A stretch of 35,426 nucleotides of DNA from UBA1162 sp049513695. Lineage in GTDB: Bacteria; Chloroflexota; Dehalococcoidia; GIF9; UBA5629. Under the pieces are notes generated by a model. The model saw only the letters and a list, made by a program, of their open reading frames with translations. It made no database searches and was not told the DNA's origin. The DNA lies in NCBI GenBank assembly GCA_049513695.1, contig JBEKVW010000011.1, positions 1 through 35,426 of the forward strand, given 5' to 3'. Both the position numbers and the translations under genes were made by a program. Shown here one piece after another: positions 1 to 8,305 of the stretch; within the stretch, counting starts at the first letter, position 1; each line of letters opens with the position of its first letter.

Positions 1-26
1 ATAACCATTGTAATAGAAAACATCAT
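1..26 (-). CDS. N-terminal start of a truncated gene (unknown product)
   Basis: On the minus strand a purine-rich ribosome-binding stretch (AAGAGGAG) sits four bases before two consecutive ATG codons, and the frame stays open to the window edge, giving only about eight residues (M-M-F-S-I-T-M-V). The hydrophobic start would suit a signal peptide or membrane protein. The gene would follow the glycosyltransferase gene in the same direction after a gap of about 110 bases. Too little is present to name a function. The call rests on the ribosome-binding site and open frame alone. Confidence 0.35.
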
Positions 27-139
27 AGCGCTCCTCTTCTCACCTTTAAACACCCGGCGGAAATAATTTATCAATGCATTTACAGGCATATCAATATCTT
101 ATCCTGTCTGTCATATGAATGGCTGAGTGTTCAATCATA

Positions 140-1075
140 TCAATCAAAATTTATCTTCCTGTTAATCACGTAGCGGGGTCTGTGCTTGATCTCCATGTAA
201 GCCTTGCCCAGATATTCACCCAGTACGGAGAAAAATATCAGGTTGATGCTCTGGAAAAAGAGGATTGCTGTAAACAGCGATGCCCAGCCCTGCAGGGGAA
301 TATCGTTGGCTATTTTCAGGTATATCACATATATGATTAGCAGCATGGAGATAAACAGCAATATGATGCCTGCCAGACCAATCAGCCGTAGCGGTTTGAT
401 GGTGAATGACGTGATCCCGTCCATCGCCAGCTCAAGCTGCTTGGCAAAAGTGTATCCGGTTGTGCCTGCCGCCCTAGGCATGCGTTTGTAGTAAACATAG
501 CCTGTGGGCAGCTTCATGGATGCTATCAGACCACGTAGGTATAAATTTCTCTCGGGATATTCCTTAAGGCTGTTCATGACCCTTTTGGATATCAGCCTGT
601 AATCACCGGCGTTGATTGTTCCCGGCACACCTAGGAAACTCGCAAACCTGTAGAACAGATCAGCTGTGAGCCGTTTAAATAACGGGTCCACGCTCCTGTC
701 ATTCCTAATGCCGATGACCACATCATTGCCTTTTTTATATTCGGCAACAAAATTAGCCAATTCTTCCGGCGGGTCCTGCAGATCCGAATCTATGGTTATG
801 ATTGCGTCGCCGTTTGAATTCAAAATCCCGGACAAGATGGCAGACTGGTGGCCATAATTGGCATTAAGTAAAATAACCTTGACCCTTTTATTTTTACCGG
901 CTATTTCCATAAGGATTTCCTCAGTCTTATCTAGTGAGCCATCATTCACGAATATTATTTCGTAATCGTCAATCTTATTATTAATGATTCTGTCCAGGCA
1001 GGATATTAACGTTTCATATGTGATTGGCAGGACTTCCGCATCGTTATAACAGGGTATAACAAGTGATAACTTCAT
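140..1075 (-). CDS. Family 2 glycosyltransferase, DPM1/GtrB-like (polyprenyl-phosphate type)
   Basis: The 311-residue product has a GT-A domain at about residues 1-220. It opens with SLVIPCYNDAEVLP, followed by the VNDGS motif near 44-47 and a metal/nucleotide-binding DSDLQD at 96-101. Two hydrophobic helices (about 232-253 and 264-286) and a short basic tail follow. This is the layout of bacterial dolichol-phosphate-mannose-synthase-like enzymes (GtrB, ArnC, YkcC), which move a sugar from a nucleotide donor to undecaprenyl phosphate at the inner membrane face. The exact sugar cannot be read from sequence. A GGGAG ribosome-binding site precedes the ATG. The gene lies 29 bases downstream of a polytopic membrane protein that could use the lipid-linked sugar, so the two are probably co-transcribed. 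The family call is strong; the lipid acceptor is inferred from the two C-terminal helices. Confidence 0.9.
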   Translation of the reverse strand: MKLSLVIPCYNDAEVLPITYETLISCLDRIINNKIDDYEIIFVNDGSLDKTEEILMEIAGKNKRVKVILLNANYGHQSAILSGILNSNGDAIITIDSDLQDPPEELANFVAEYKKGNDVVIGIRNDRSVDPLFKRLTADLFYRFASFLGVPGTINAGDYRLISKRVMNSLKEYPERNLYLRGLIASMKLPTGYVYYKRMPRAAGTTGYTFAKQLELAMDGITSFTIKPLRLIGLAGIILLFISMLLIIYVIYLKIANDIPLQGWASLFTAILFFQSINLIFFSVLGEYLGKAYMEIKHRPRYVINRKINFD

Positions 1076-1104
1076 AACAATCTCCCATATTCTTGGACAT
1101 TATA

Positions 1105-2961
1105 TCAATTGTTATTGCTCACAAAATATTCAGTGACCCTAATAAAGATCATCTTGAATTGAATTTCACCTTGTTTAATTCGTTCTTCATGGGTTAATTG
1201 TGCAGACAGTCCATATTTATTTAAAGAATTATTAGCTTTATCGAATGCATTTTCATCAGTTGTTAATATTATAATTTCCTTTCCTAACAAAATTTTTGCA
1301 TTTTCCTTATTAATATCCATGGGATGGCATCCACCGTCAATGGCAGGAAAACCGTCACTGACAAGATGGAAAAAAGAATAATTCATAGCTATAGACCAGT
1401 ACGTATAGCCGAATTTGTCGTTTCGTGCAAACCAGAAAAGCTTGTTAAAATCGGTGTTATATGGTTCAATTACGGACAGGCTTTTCTGCACCGTAATAAA
1501 ATTAATTTTCCTGTTTATATCTTGATAAAAGTCGATCCCATTAACATCTTTTACCGCATCTATTCGACTCACGAATAACAAGCTGCTCGTGCTTAATAAA
1601 ATAAAACTTAAAATAATTAGTATAACTTCTGGCTTATCTGTACTCCGTTTGACTTGAAAGATGATTATTCCTAATAAACTTATGATTGACAGTATTAAGA
1701 TATAATATGCTCCGACCTTCTCGTAAATGCTTGAAACTGCATCATGTAGCGGAGGGTAATACGGTAGTGTTAATAGTAAAATCAGGAGACCTGTCACCGC
1801 TACAAATTGACGTGCACCTAACTGAACTACCCGTTTATATACCTGCGAACCTAGGGCCAGGAACATAAATGGTATCAGGTAGCTTGCATAATATATTGCT
1901 TGAAGTACATGTGACCCCAAGCATTGTAACGATAACATCAATAGGAAAATAAATATAAATGATAGGTTAAAAAAGTTGCGTTTTATTAATTGTGAGAGGC
2001 CTAACCAGTATATACCTTTAGCATAACCGCGGTATAAATCTACAGCTACAAATATAATACTGCTTACACAAATAACAGCAGGATAAACTAACCATATAGC
2101 TTGTGTGGCCCACTCGTAAATGGATCTCCAGAAAATATCCGGTCTACCTGCAAGATACAGGGCTGCATATAACTGCGGCAAAAAGAAAAGGAAATCACCT
2201 CCAGCAATTGCATTAACGGTCCCCAATACTATAGTCAAAATGATAAAGCCCAAACTAAATAATGCCAGGCTGATAAATAGATATCGTTTATTCGATTTAT
2301 TATGTGTGATAAGGAAATAAAACAAGATAACCGGGATGAAAATAGCCGAGAAGAGGTGTGTCAATAGCATGGCTGCCATGGCGACTCCAGCTAAAAACAA
2401 TAAAATTCCTTTTAGGGGCGATAACACCATCCCACTGTCTGATCCGGGTTGTAAGTGTGCCATCATTACTTGCGTTTTCATTTTCTTTCCGGAGAGAGTG
2501 AGAAATAATAATGTGAGCAATAAATAGGTGATTACTGCGCCATCTATATAATCATGGCCGATTGCTTCCAGGAAAAAGACATGGCAGCCCATCAATAGCG
2601 CAATTAATATTCCGACTCTACCCCCGTACCATGATTTTAAAACGAAGTAAATGGAGAATATTGATGCTAAATAAAAAAGAAGATGAAGCACATAGTTCGC
2701 TATTAGCGGTGGGAATATTGAATAGCTTATATATCCGGGAATAATCCATGGCAAACGTGTACTGTAATAGGCAAAGTCAAATATCTTTAAATATTGCCCT
2801 AAGTAGTGAAAGTAGCCGTGATAAATCCATGGATCAATCCAAGGGCGGGAGTATATCCATGATTCATCAAGGCTAAGCAAAAGCCATGGCATTGCCATGA
2901 TAAGCAATATATGCCAGTTAAGTTTTTGTACTATAGACTTAATCTTATCCATTTTTTTCAA
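1105..2961 (-). CDS. Polytopic membrane protein, probable GT-C-type glycosyltransferase
   Basis: The 618-residue protein has roughly a dozen hydrophobic segments over residues 15-480 and a C-terminal soluble part of about 130 residues. The first extracytoplasmic loop holds an acidic/aromatic stretch (DESWIYSRPWIDPWIYHGYF), the place where GT-C enzymes (PMT/ArnT/GT39-like) carry catalytic acidic residues. No diagnostic family motif is recognised, so the GT-C assignment is inference from topology and from the adjacent polyprenyl-phosphate glycosyltransferase gene. The likely role is transfer of a lipid-linked sugar to an envelope acceptor. The start is uncertain: a TTG is used here, with an in-frame ATG nine bases downstream, and neither has a strong ribosome-binding site. 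The gene is visibly more A+T-rich than the housekeeping genes to its right. It could instead be an O-antigen-polymerase-like or uncharacterised membrane protein. Confidence 0.7.
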   Translation of the reverse strand: MKKMDKIKSIVQKLNWHILLIMAMPWLLLSLDESWIYSRPWIDPWIYHGYFHYLGQYLKIFDFAYYSTRLPWIIPGYISYSIFPPLIANYVLHLLFYLASIFSIYFVLKSWYGGRVGILIALLMGCHVFFLEAIGHDYIDGAVITYLLLTLLFLTLSGKKMKTQVMMAHLQPGSDSGMVLSPLKGILLFLAGVAMAAMLLTHLFSAIFIPVILFYFLITHNKSNKRYLFISLALFSLGFIILTIVLGTVNAIAGGDFLFFLPQLYAALYLAGRPDIFWRSIYEWATQAIWLVYPAVICVSSIIFVAVDLYRGYAKGIYWLGLSQLIKRNFFNLSFIFIFLLMLSLQCLGSHVLQAIYYASYLIPFMFLALGSQVYKRVVQLGARQFVAVTGLLILLLTLPYYPPLHDAVSSIYEKVGAYYILILSIISLLGIIIFQVKRSTDKPEVILIILSFILLSTSSLLFVSRIDAVKDVNGIDFYQDINRKINFITVQKSLSVIEPYNTDFNKLFWFARNDKFGYTYWSIAMNYSFFHLVSDGFPAIDGGCHPMDINKENAKILLGKEIIILTTDENAFDKANNSLNKYGLSAQLTHEERIKQGEIQFKMIFIRVTEYFVSNNN

Positions 2962-2998
2962 AAAGCCTATTTATCACCCCGAACAGTATAATTAAGGT

Positions 2999-3042
2999 AA
3001 AAAGGGGTAAAATTGGGATATTCAAATATCCATATTTTACCC
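2999..3042 (-). terminator. Imperfect hairpin with T-run, probable terminator of the lysozyme gene
   Basis: Nine-base arms (GGGTAAAAT / ATTTTACCC) enclose a second six-base stem (GGATAT / ATATCC) around a TCAA loop, with a 2x2 mismatch between the stems. Read on the minus strand, the hairpin is followed by C then TTTTT. It lies about 150 bases past the lysozyme stop codon and just ahead of the next minus-strand gene, so it could end the lysozyme transcript or act as a leader structure. The rest of the 228-base gap shows no gene. Confidence 0.5.
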
Positions 3043-3189
3043 AGAATACCCCATCTGATAACGCAGCTATCTTACTACCCACTGTATTAACATCGTCTTG
3101 GTATAATAGCTTTGTTAATTAGAGCCAGTGTAGCTTAGCACCTACCAGGTGCCTATTCATCCGCCAGCCGGGTTAAATACCTATTCCTG

Positions 3190-5277
3190 CTAATGCCCGA
3201 ACTTAACGTAACGAACTGAGGATATCATAGTCGCAGGCCGATCCCCGTTCAAGCCGAATTGCGTTGGTGTAAAACTCGGATATATGTACCAGTTGCCCGT
3301 GCTGGGCCGCCAGACGGCAAACTCAGCCTTACCGTCTCCGTTATAATCGGCCGGTACAGGTATATCCCCGCTCAGTCCGAATTGCGTGGGAGTGAAACTG
3401 GGATAGACGAACCACTGGCCCGTGCTGGGCCGCCAGACGGCAAACTCAGCCTTGCCGTCTCCGTTGTAATCGGCCGGGACTGGTATATCCGTGCTCAGTC
3501 CGAATTGGGTGGGTGTTAAACTGGGATAGACGAACCAATTTCCGCCGTGGGGCCGCCAGACGGCATATTCCGCTTTGCCATCTCCGTTGTAATCGGCCGG
3601 GACTGGTATATCCGTGCTCAGTCCGAATTGGGTGGGTGTTAAACTGGGATAGACGAACCAGTTTCCGCCGTGGGGCCGCCACACGGCGCGTTCTGTTGTG
3701 CCATCAGCGTTATAGTCGCCGGGAACAGGTATATCCCCGCTCAGTCCGAATTGCGTGGGTGTGAAAATGGGGTTGACGAACCAGTTTCCGCCGTTGGGCC
3801 GCCAGACGGAATAATCTGCTTTACTGTCGCCGTTGAAATCGCCAGCGGGATGGTGGGCCGGTGCGCTATTGACCGTAACCTGAATGGGGGACTGTTCATG
3901 ACCCCAGTTTGTGTTGTTGGTTACATGAATTCCATACCAATAAGTCCCGCTAGAAGGAGGCGTATCTACAAATTGCCCACTATAGGATGATCCAGAAATT
4001 GTCGTTGAATATATGGGATTGGGAGGTTGAGTCCAATTTGATGTATCCGTTGTTCGCCAGAGTTCCGCTTTCTGCAAGTTTGGACCGATTGAATCGGATA
4101 CCGAATACGTAGCAGTTATTGATTGCCCTAAAGAGCAAGATCGTGGCTGTACGTCGAAGGCGGTGACGACTGGGGACGAGTTGTTTGCCTGAATAACATA
4201 ATTCGATAAATCGGAAGTTGTACCATTGAAAATATCAAGGTCAACACCGGTGGTACCATCGTTGATACCAGGAACACTATTAGCGCCACTATTAGCGCCA
4301 CAATCTTTTGGTTGTGGATCATAATATTGCCAAAATTTCCATTTACCTTCCCATATACCTGACCATGGACCGGTATAGGTATCAGGAGAAACAGCCGTAG
4401 TACAACTAGGTGATGCAATCCATAAATCATAATTATGAATCGAACTACTTAATTCAACACGTGCATAGGAACAAGTTGTATATAGTATTGGCTCAACCCC
4501 AGTACTATTTTTTACAGTATTCATCCATTGGATAACCCAATCTGAAAGTGCGGCCGTACTCAATGAATTTCCCTCTTCCAGATCCAGAACAGGTCTTAGG
4601 TACCCTGAAGTAATATATGGCTTTGCTACACTAAGAAAAAAGTTGGCTTCATCTACCGGATCATGAAGTTGCGGATATGCATAATGATAGGCACCCATAA
4701 ACATTCCCGCACTACGGCCATTGATCATGTTAGATGTAAAATTATCATCAATATATTGGGGTGGAGCACTATTTCCTAGAGTAGCTTTGGCAAATGCAAA
4801 TCTATAACCAGCATTATATACTTGATTCCAATTGATCGTACCTTGATTACGTGAAACATCTAACCCTTTAGGTGCTATTGCCGCAGCTTGCGTCGTGAAA
4901 GGGATAGCATTACCACTACTGTAAAATCCTGCACTATTAAATGCCCACGCTTGGAAGTAATAAGTTGTGCCCGGATTTAACCCAGTGAGGTAATAACTGA
5001 AATTGTTCCCTGATACACTTAGAATTGTATAATTATCCGAGCAAGCAGAGGTCGTTCCCCATGAAAACCTTTGTTGAATTATGCTGGAGCCACCATTACT
5101 TATAATGCTTCCATTAAGGTTAGCCGCGTTTAGTACAATAAATGTAGCAGTGTTTGTTTGAACAATTGGGGTACCAGCTGCCTGAACTATTTGAGTAGCC
5201 CCGAATGTAGACATATACATTAAGCATATAATTACAATAGTGGATAACAGTCTTACAATCCCTTTCCAGTTTCTCAT
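3190..5277 (-). CDS. Secreted GH25 lysozyme (muramidase) with C-terminal VCBS/FG-GAP-like repeats
   Basis: The 695-residue protein starts with a signal peptide (basic n-region, hydrophobic core, AQ/AAG-type end near 34). A fibronectin/Ig-like module follows at about 36-130. A GH25 catalytic domain lies at about 136-355, with family acids visible as D140 (KGLDVSRNQG) and D232/E234 (LDLEE), and the late WQY and VDLDIFNG segments. A second Ig-like module spans about 366-470. Five tandem 41-residue repeats cover about 477-682, each with a D-x-N-G-D-G calcium-loop-like motif and a WRP...GxWFV core. GH25 enzymes cleave the beta-1,4 bond between N-acetylmuramic acid and N-acetylglucosamine, so the role is cell-wall remodelling or attack on other bacteria. 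The front two thirds are A+T-rich, while the repeat region is clearly G+C-richer, which suggests a composite gene. It is probably transcribed alone. Confidence 0.93.
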   Translation of the reverse strand: MRNWKGIVRLLSTIVIICLMYMSTFGATQIVQAAGTPIVQTNTATFIVLNAANLNGSIISNGGSSIIQQRFSWGTTSACSDNYTILSVSGNNFSYYLTGLNPGTTYYFQAWAFNSAGFYSSGNAIPFTTQAAAIAPKGLDVSRNQGTINWNQVYNAGYRFAFAKATLGNSAPPQYIDDNFTSNMINGRSAGMFMGAYHYAYPQLHDPVDEANFFLSVAKPYITSGYLRPVLDLEEGNSLSTAALSDWVIQWMNTVKNSTGVEPILYTTCSYARVELSSSIHNYDLWIASPSCTTAVSPDTYTGPWSGIWEGKWKFWQYYDPQPKDCGANSGANSVPGINDGTTGVDLDIFNGTTSDLSNYVIQANNSSPVVTAFDVQPRSCSLGQSITATYSVSDSIGPNLQKAELWRTTDTSNWTQPPNPIYSTTISGSSYSGQFVDTPPSSGTYWYGIHVTNNTNWGHEQSPIQVTVNSAPAHHPAGDFNGDSKADYSVWRPNGGNWFVNPIFTPTQFGLSGDIPVPGDYNADGTTERAVWRPHGGNWFVYPSLTPTQFGLSTDIPVPADYNGDGKAEYAVWRPHGGNWFVYPSLTPTQFGLSTDIPVPADYNGDGKAEFAVWRPSTGQWFVYPSFTPTQFGLSGDIPVPADYNGDGKAEFAVWRPSTGNWYIYPSFTPTQFGLNGDRPATMISSVRYVKFGH
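3226..3852 (-). repeat. Five tandem 123-bp repeats inside the lysozyme gene
   Basis: The coding sequence for the C-terminal repeats has a strict 123-base period. For example, the block starting CGGCCGGGACTGGTATATCC on the plus strand at 3471 recurs at 3594 with near-identity over roughly the first 85 bases. The outer units are more diverged. The protein unit is 41 residues, of the form PADYNGDGKAE...VWRP...W(F/Y)V(I)YPS(L/F)TPTQFGL(S/N)...DIPV. High identity of neighbouring units points to recent tandem duplication or gene conversion. Confidence 0.9.
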
Positions 5278-5351
5278 GCTACCCCAAACTGATTGTTAAA
5301 AAGTTTATTTAATACCAAGTGACATATTAAATTACTAGTACTGTGTTTATA

Positions 5352-6479
5352 TTACCATTGAACAAACATCGGCATGACCACGTGGTCGTAGTTGTCCACA
5401 CCGACCGGCCTGATGACGCCGGGGTTGGAGGGGGTGGTGACTTCCAGTGATACCTGCGCCTGTTTGATGACCGACAGCACGTCCGAGAGATATCTGGCGT
5501 TGAAGGCTATCTTGGCTGCCTCGCCATCCACCAGCGCATCGATTTCACCCACGTTATCGCCGATCTCGTCGGCGCGGGCCGAAATAGTAATCTTGCCGGC
5601 TTCGACGGTGGCCCCGGGGGTAACGATCACACGCGCTATGCCGCTGCCGTCACGCGCAAAGATGGATGCCATCTTAATGGCCCTCTGGAACTCGGCCACG
5701 TCTATCCTGGCCTTGGTGCCGTAGGTCTGCGGTATCAACTGGGAGTAGTTGGGGAAGCTGCCCTGGATAATTTGCGATACCATTTCGATATTCTTAAGCT
5801 TGAAGAGCACCTGGCTCTTCTGCGCATTCTGCGTTATCTCAATTTCCTGGTCGGGCTCGGTCATAAGGCGGTGCAACTCGTGATAGGCCTTGGCGGGTAT
5901 GATCATGGACACTTTATCCTTCACGGGCTCGATCAGATTGGAGCGGTGCACAGCCAGCCTGAAACCGTCGGCTGCTGCCAGCGTGAGTTTGCCGCCCTCG
6001 AACTCGGTCTGCACGCCGGTTAAAACGGGTCGCGATTCTTCGGTGGCCGCAGCGAAGGCGACCTGGCTGATGGCCTGCTTAAGCTCCTCCTCCAGTATTT
6101 TGGTCATGAAGCCGTCGCCCACCTGGGGTATGGGTGGGAAATCCGCCGCATCCAGGCCGTTTATGCGGGCTTCATAGCGCCCGCATTTGATCTCGAGCGT
6201 GTGGTGCTTGAGGTTAAGGCTGATAACATCATTGGGCAATTGGCTTATGAAATCCGTGAAAACGCGCGCGGGCACAGTTATAGAGCCTTCATTTTCTATC
6301 TTGGCCCCTATCCAGGAGCTGATGGCGATCTCCAGATTAGTTGCCGCCAGCTTGAGCTGAGACTGGTCGGTGGAGATCAATACGTTCTGCGTGATCGGTA
6401 GGGTGGTTCTTGTAGCGACTGCTCTGCCGATGATACCTAAGCCTTTGTTAAGATTCTCCTGCAGACACGACAGCTTCAT
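5352..6479 (-). CDS. dnaN: DNA polymerase III subunit beta (sliding clamp)
   Basis: The 375-residue product has the usual beta-clamp length and three-domain make-up. It starts MKLSCLQENLNKGLGIIGRAV, carries the LPITQNVLI and NGLDAADFPPIP segments of domain I, GVQTEFEGGKLTLAAADGFRLAV in domain II, and ends in a VVMPMFVQW tail close to the family's M-P-M-R-L end. The clamp is a dimeric ring that tethers replicative polymerase and repair enzymes to DNA. A well-formed promoter (TTGACT, 17 bases, TATACT) and a GGGGG ribosome-binding site six bases before the ATG lie just upstream. No dnaA, recF or gyrB is adjacent, so this is not the classic dnaA-dnaN origin arrangement. It stands back to back with hisA. 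Confidence 0.97.
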   Translation of the reverse strand: MKLSCLQENLNKGLGIIGRAVATRTTLPITQNVLISTDQSQLKLAATNLEIAISSWIGAKIENEGSITVPARVFTDFISQLPNDVISLNLKHHTLEIKCGRYEARINGLDAADFPPIPQVGDGFMTKILEEELKQAISQVAFAAATEESRPVLTGVQTEFEGGKLTLAAADGFRLAVHRSNLIEPVKDKVSMIIPAKAYHELHRLMTEPDQEIEITQNAQKSQVLFKLKNIEMVSQIIQGSFPNYSQLIPQTYGTKARIDVAEFQRAIKMASIFARDGSGIARVIVTPGATVEAGKITISARADEIGDNVGEIDALVDGEAAKIAFNARYLSDVLSVIKQAQVSLEVTTPSNPGVIRPVGVDNYDHVVMPMFVQW

Positions 6480-6508
6480 AGAATACCCCCAAATATAATA
6501 GTGCCCAA

Positions 6509-6537
6509 AGTATACAGTCCCAATTTTTGTAAGTCAA
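6509..6537 (-). promoter_or_regulatory. Sigma-70-type promoter for dnaN
   Basis: Read on the minus strand: TTGACT (-35), a 17-base spacer, then TATACT (-10), each one mismatch from consensus. The -10 lies 29 bases ahead of the dnaN ATG, leaving a leader of about 20 bases that contains the GGGGG ribosome-binding site. The rest of the dnaN-hisA gap holds TTGACG at 6556 with a poorly spaced TATAGT at 6577, possibly the hisA promoter, but that pair is weak. Confidence 0.7.
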
Positions 6538-6673
6538 TGACCTTAAATAGTATTTTTGACGTTGTAAACAACTATATATAGTGGTGTAACTACTAGACTT
6601 TTCCGATATTGCAATGAGCCGGGCTACGCGGACGATCATATTGACGTTCCCGCTGAGAAGGGCGTAATCTTTA

Positions 6674-7396
6674 GTGATTAATAAGATGGAAATCATACCT
6701 GCCATAGATTTAAAAGGGGGCAAATGTGTGCGCCTGTACCAGGGCGACTACAGCAAGGAGACCGTCTTCTCCGAGGACCCCGTAGCCACTGCCTTGAAGT
6801 GGCAGGATAAGGGCGCGCGGCGGCTGCACCTGGTGGACCTGGACGGCGCAGCTTCAGGCGAAGTGCGCAATACGCGCGCCATTGAGGATATAGTGAAGAA
6901 TTCCAACCTGGCGGTTGAGCTGGGCGGAGGGATCAGAAGGGAAGACGTGGTAGAGCAGCTTATCAAGCTGGGCGTGCAGCGAGTAATACTGGGAACAGTG
7001 GCTGTCGAACAGTCGGAGCTTACCAGGAGGATCATTAAAAGATTCGGCGAGGCCATCGTTATCGGCATCGATGCGCGTGATTCTTATGTGACGACGCACG
7101 GCTGGCAGAAAATATCCAGGATAACGGCGGTCGCCCTGAGCAGTATGATGGCCGGTATCGGCGCCAAACGTATAATTTATACCGACGTCAAACGGGACGG
7201 GACGCTTACCGAGCCCAACTTCGAAGCCACGCAGGAACTGGTCAACAGCCTGCAGATACCCGTCATTGCCTCGGGAGGCATATCATCAGTCGAGCACCTG
7301 CATAAACTTGCCGGGATAGGGGTTGAAGGTGCTATCATAGGCAAAGCCCTTTACACCGGCGATATTGACCTCGCAGAAGCCCTGGCCGTAGCCTGA
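6674..7396 (+). CDS. hisA: Phosphoribosylformimino-5-aminoimidazole carboxamide ribotide isomerase
   Basis: HisA converts ProFAR to PRFAR in histidine synthesis by an Amadori rearrangement on a (beta-alpha)8 barrel. The product is full length (240 residues) with the family start MEIIPAIDLKGGKCVRL. Counting from that methionine, catalytic Asp8 and Asp129 (GIDARD) are present, as are both phosphate-binding halves (ELGGGIRRED near 79-87, and IASGGISSVEHL late in the barrel). The start is debatable: a GTG at the given position has a GAGAAGGG site 11 bases upstream, while the ATG 12 bases further on fits the family N-terminus but lacks a ribosome-binding site. hisI follows after 42 bases, so they form a small his operon. 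No hisF or hisH is in the window. Confidence 0.96.
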   Translation: MINKMEIIPAIDLKGGKCVRLYQGDYSKETVFSEDPVATALKWQDKGARRLHLVDLDGAASGEVRNTRAIEDIVKNSNLAVELGGGIRREDVVEQLIKLGVQRVILGTVAVEQSELTRRIIKRFGEAIVIGIDARDSYVTTHGWQKISRITAVALSSMMAGIGAKRIIYTDVKRDGTLTEPNFEATQELVNSLQIPVIASGGISSVEHLHKLAGIGVEGAIIGKALYTGDIDLAEALAVA

Positions 7397-7438
7397 TCTT
7401 TCAGCGGCCCCCTCCAATCCGGATAAAAGGAGTTAATA

Positions 7439-7759
<321 letters not shown>

Positions 7760-7762
7760 AGC

Positions 7763-8305
7763 ATGAAACTGATCGGCATCTGCGGGTCGCCGCGCAACGG
7801 CAATACAGAATGGATACTTAAGCGGTTGCACGCTATGGCCGTATCCAGCGGCATTACCTCTGACCTCATCCTTCTGCGCAAGCAGGACATAAAAGCATGC
7901 ACGGGCTGCCTTAGCTGCGAAAAAGGCGGTAAAGAAAGAAAGGGTATCTGCAGCATCAAGGACGATATGCAGGATATCTATCCCAGGTTGCTGGAAGCCG
8001 ACATTATCGTCTACGGCACACCGGTCTATTTTGAAATGCTTTCAGGCCTGTTGAAGAATTTCATTGACCGGACCTGCCCCATATGGCCGGGGCTGGGGGG
8101 CAAATCCTTCGCCGGCATTGCCGTAGCCGAAGAGGGAATAGGCAGCGCTATCGATAACCTCAAAACTTACGCGTCCGTTTGCAATATGAAATGGGCCGGT
8201 TCAGTGACCGTAATTGCTAAAAAGCCGCGGCAGGTGGCCGGAGATGAAAAAATAGTCGAAAAGCTTCAACGGCTGGTCAGCGGGTTCAAATCAGGCGCCG
8301 GATAA
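7763..8305 (+). CDS. Flavodoxin-fold iron-sulfur flavoprotein / NADPH-dependent FMN reductase-like protein
   Basis: The 180-residue protein has a flavodoxin-like fold. The FMN phosphate loop GSPRNGNTEW is at 8-17 and the second flavin-contact segment is YGTPVYFEMLSG. Between them is a cysteine cluster at C46, C49, C52 and C63 (C-x2-C-x2-C-x10-C), a somewhat looser version of the compact 4Fe-4S motif of archaeal/anaerobe iron-sulfur flavoproteins (Isf). The role is probably electron transfer or detoxification of O2/H2O2 or quinones in an anaerobe; the exact substrate is unknown. It follows hisI with a three-base gap, although no histidine role is known for this family. Its 3' end overlaps the convergent radical SAM gene by 15 bases. 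The fourth cysteine spacing makes the cluster likely but not proven. Confidence 0.85.
   Translation: MKLIGICGSPRNGNTEWILKRLHAMAVSSGITSDLILLRKQDIKACTGCLSCEKGGKERKGICSIKDDMQDIYPRLLEADIIVYGTPVYFEMLSGLLKNFIDRTCPIWPGLGGKSFAGIAVAEEGIGSAIDNLKTYASVCNMKWAGSVTVIAKKPRQVAGDEKIVEKLQRLVSGFKSGAG

Noticed and set aside
3226..3852. Regular repeat that could be read as a CRISPR or minisatellite
   Set aside because: The period is 123 bases, has no unique spacers and stays in frame as 41-residue protein repeats of the lysozyme.
6571..6582. Palindrome ACTATATATAGT in the dnaN-hisA gap, resembling ACTATATAGT in the typA leader
   Set aside because: Short, A/T-only centre and probably just overlapping -10-like sequence; not enough to call a shared operator.
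5352..6673. Replication origin near dnaN
   Set aside because: No dnaA gene or cluster of DnaA boxes was seen; dnaN here is flanked by a lysozyme and his genes.
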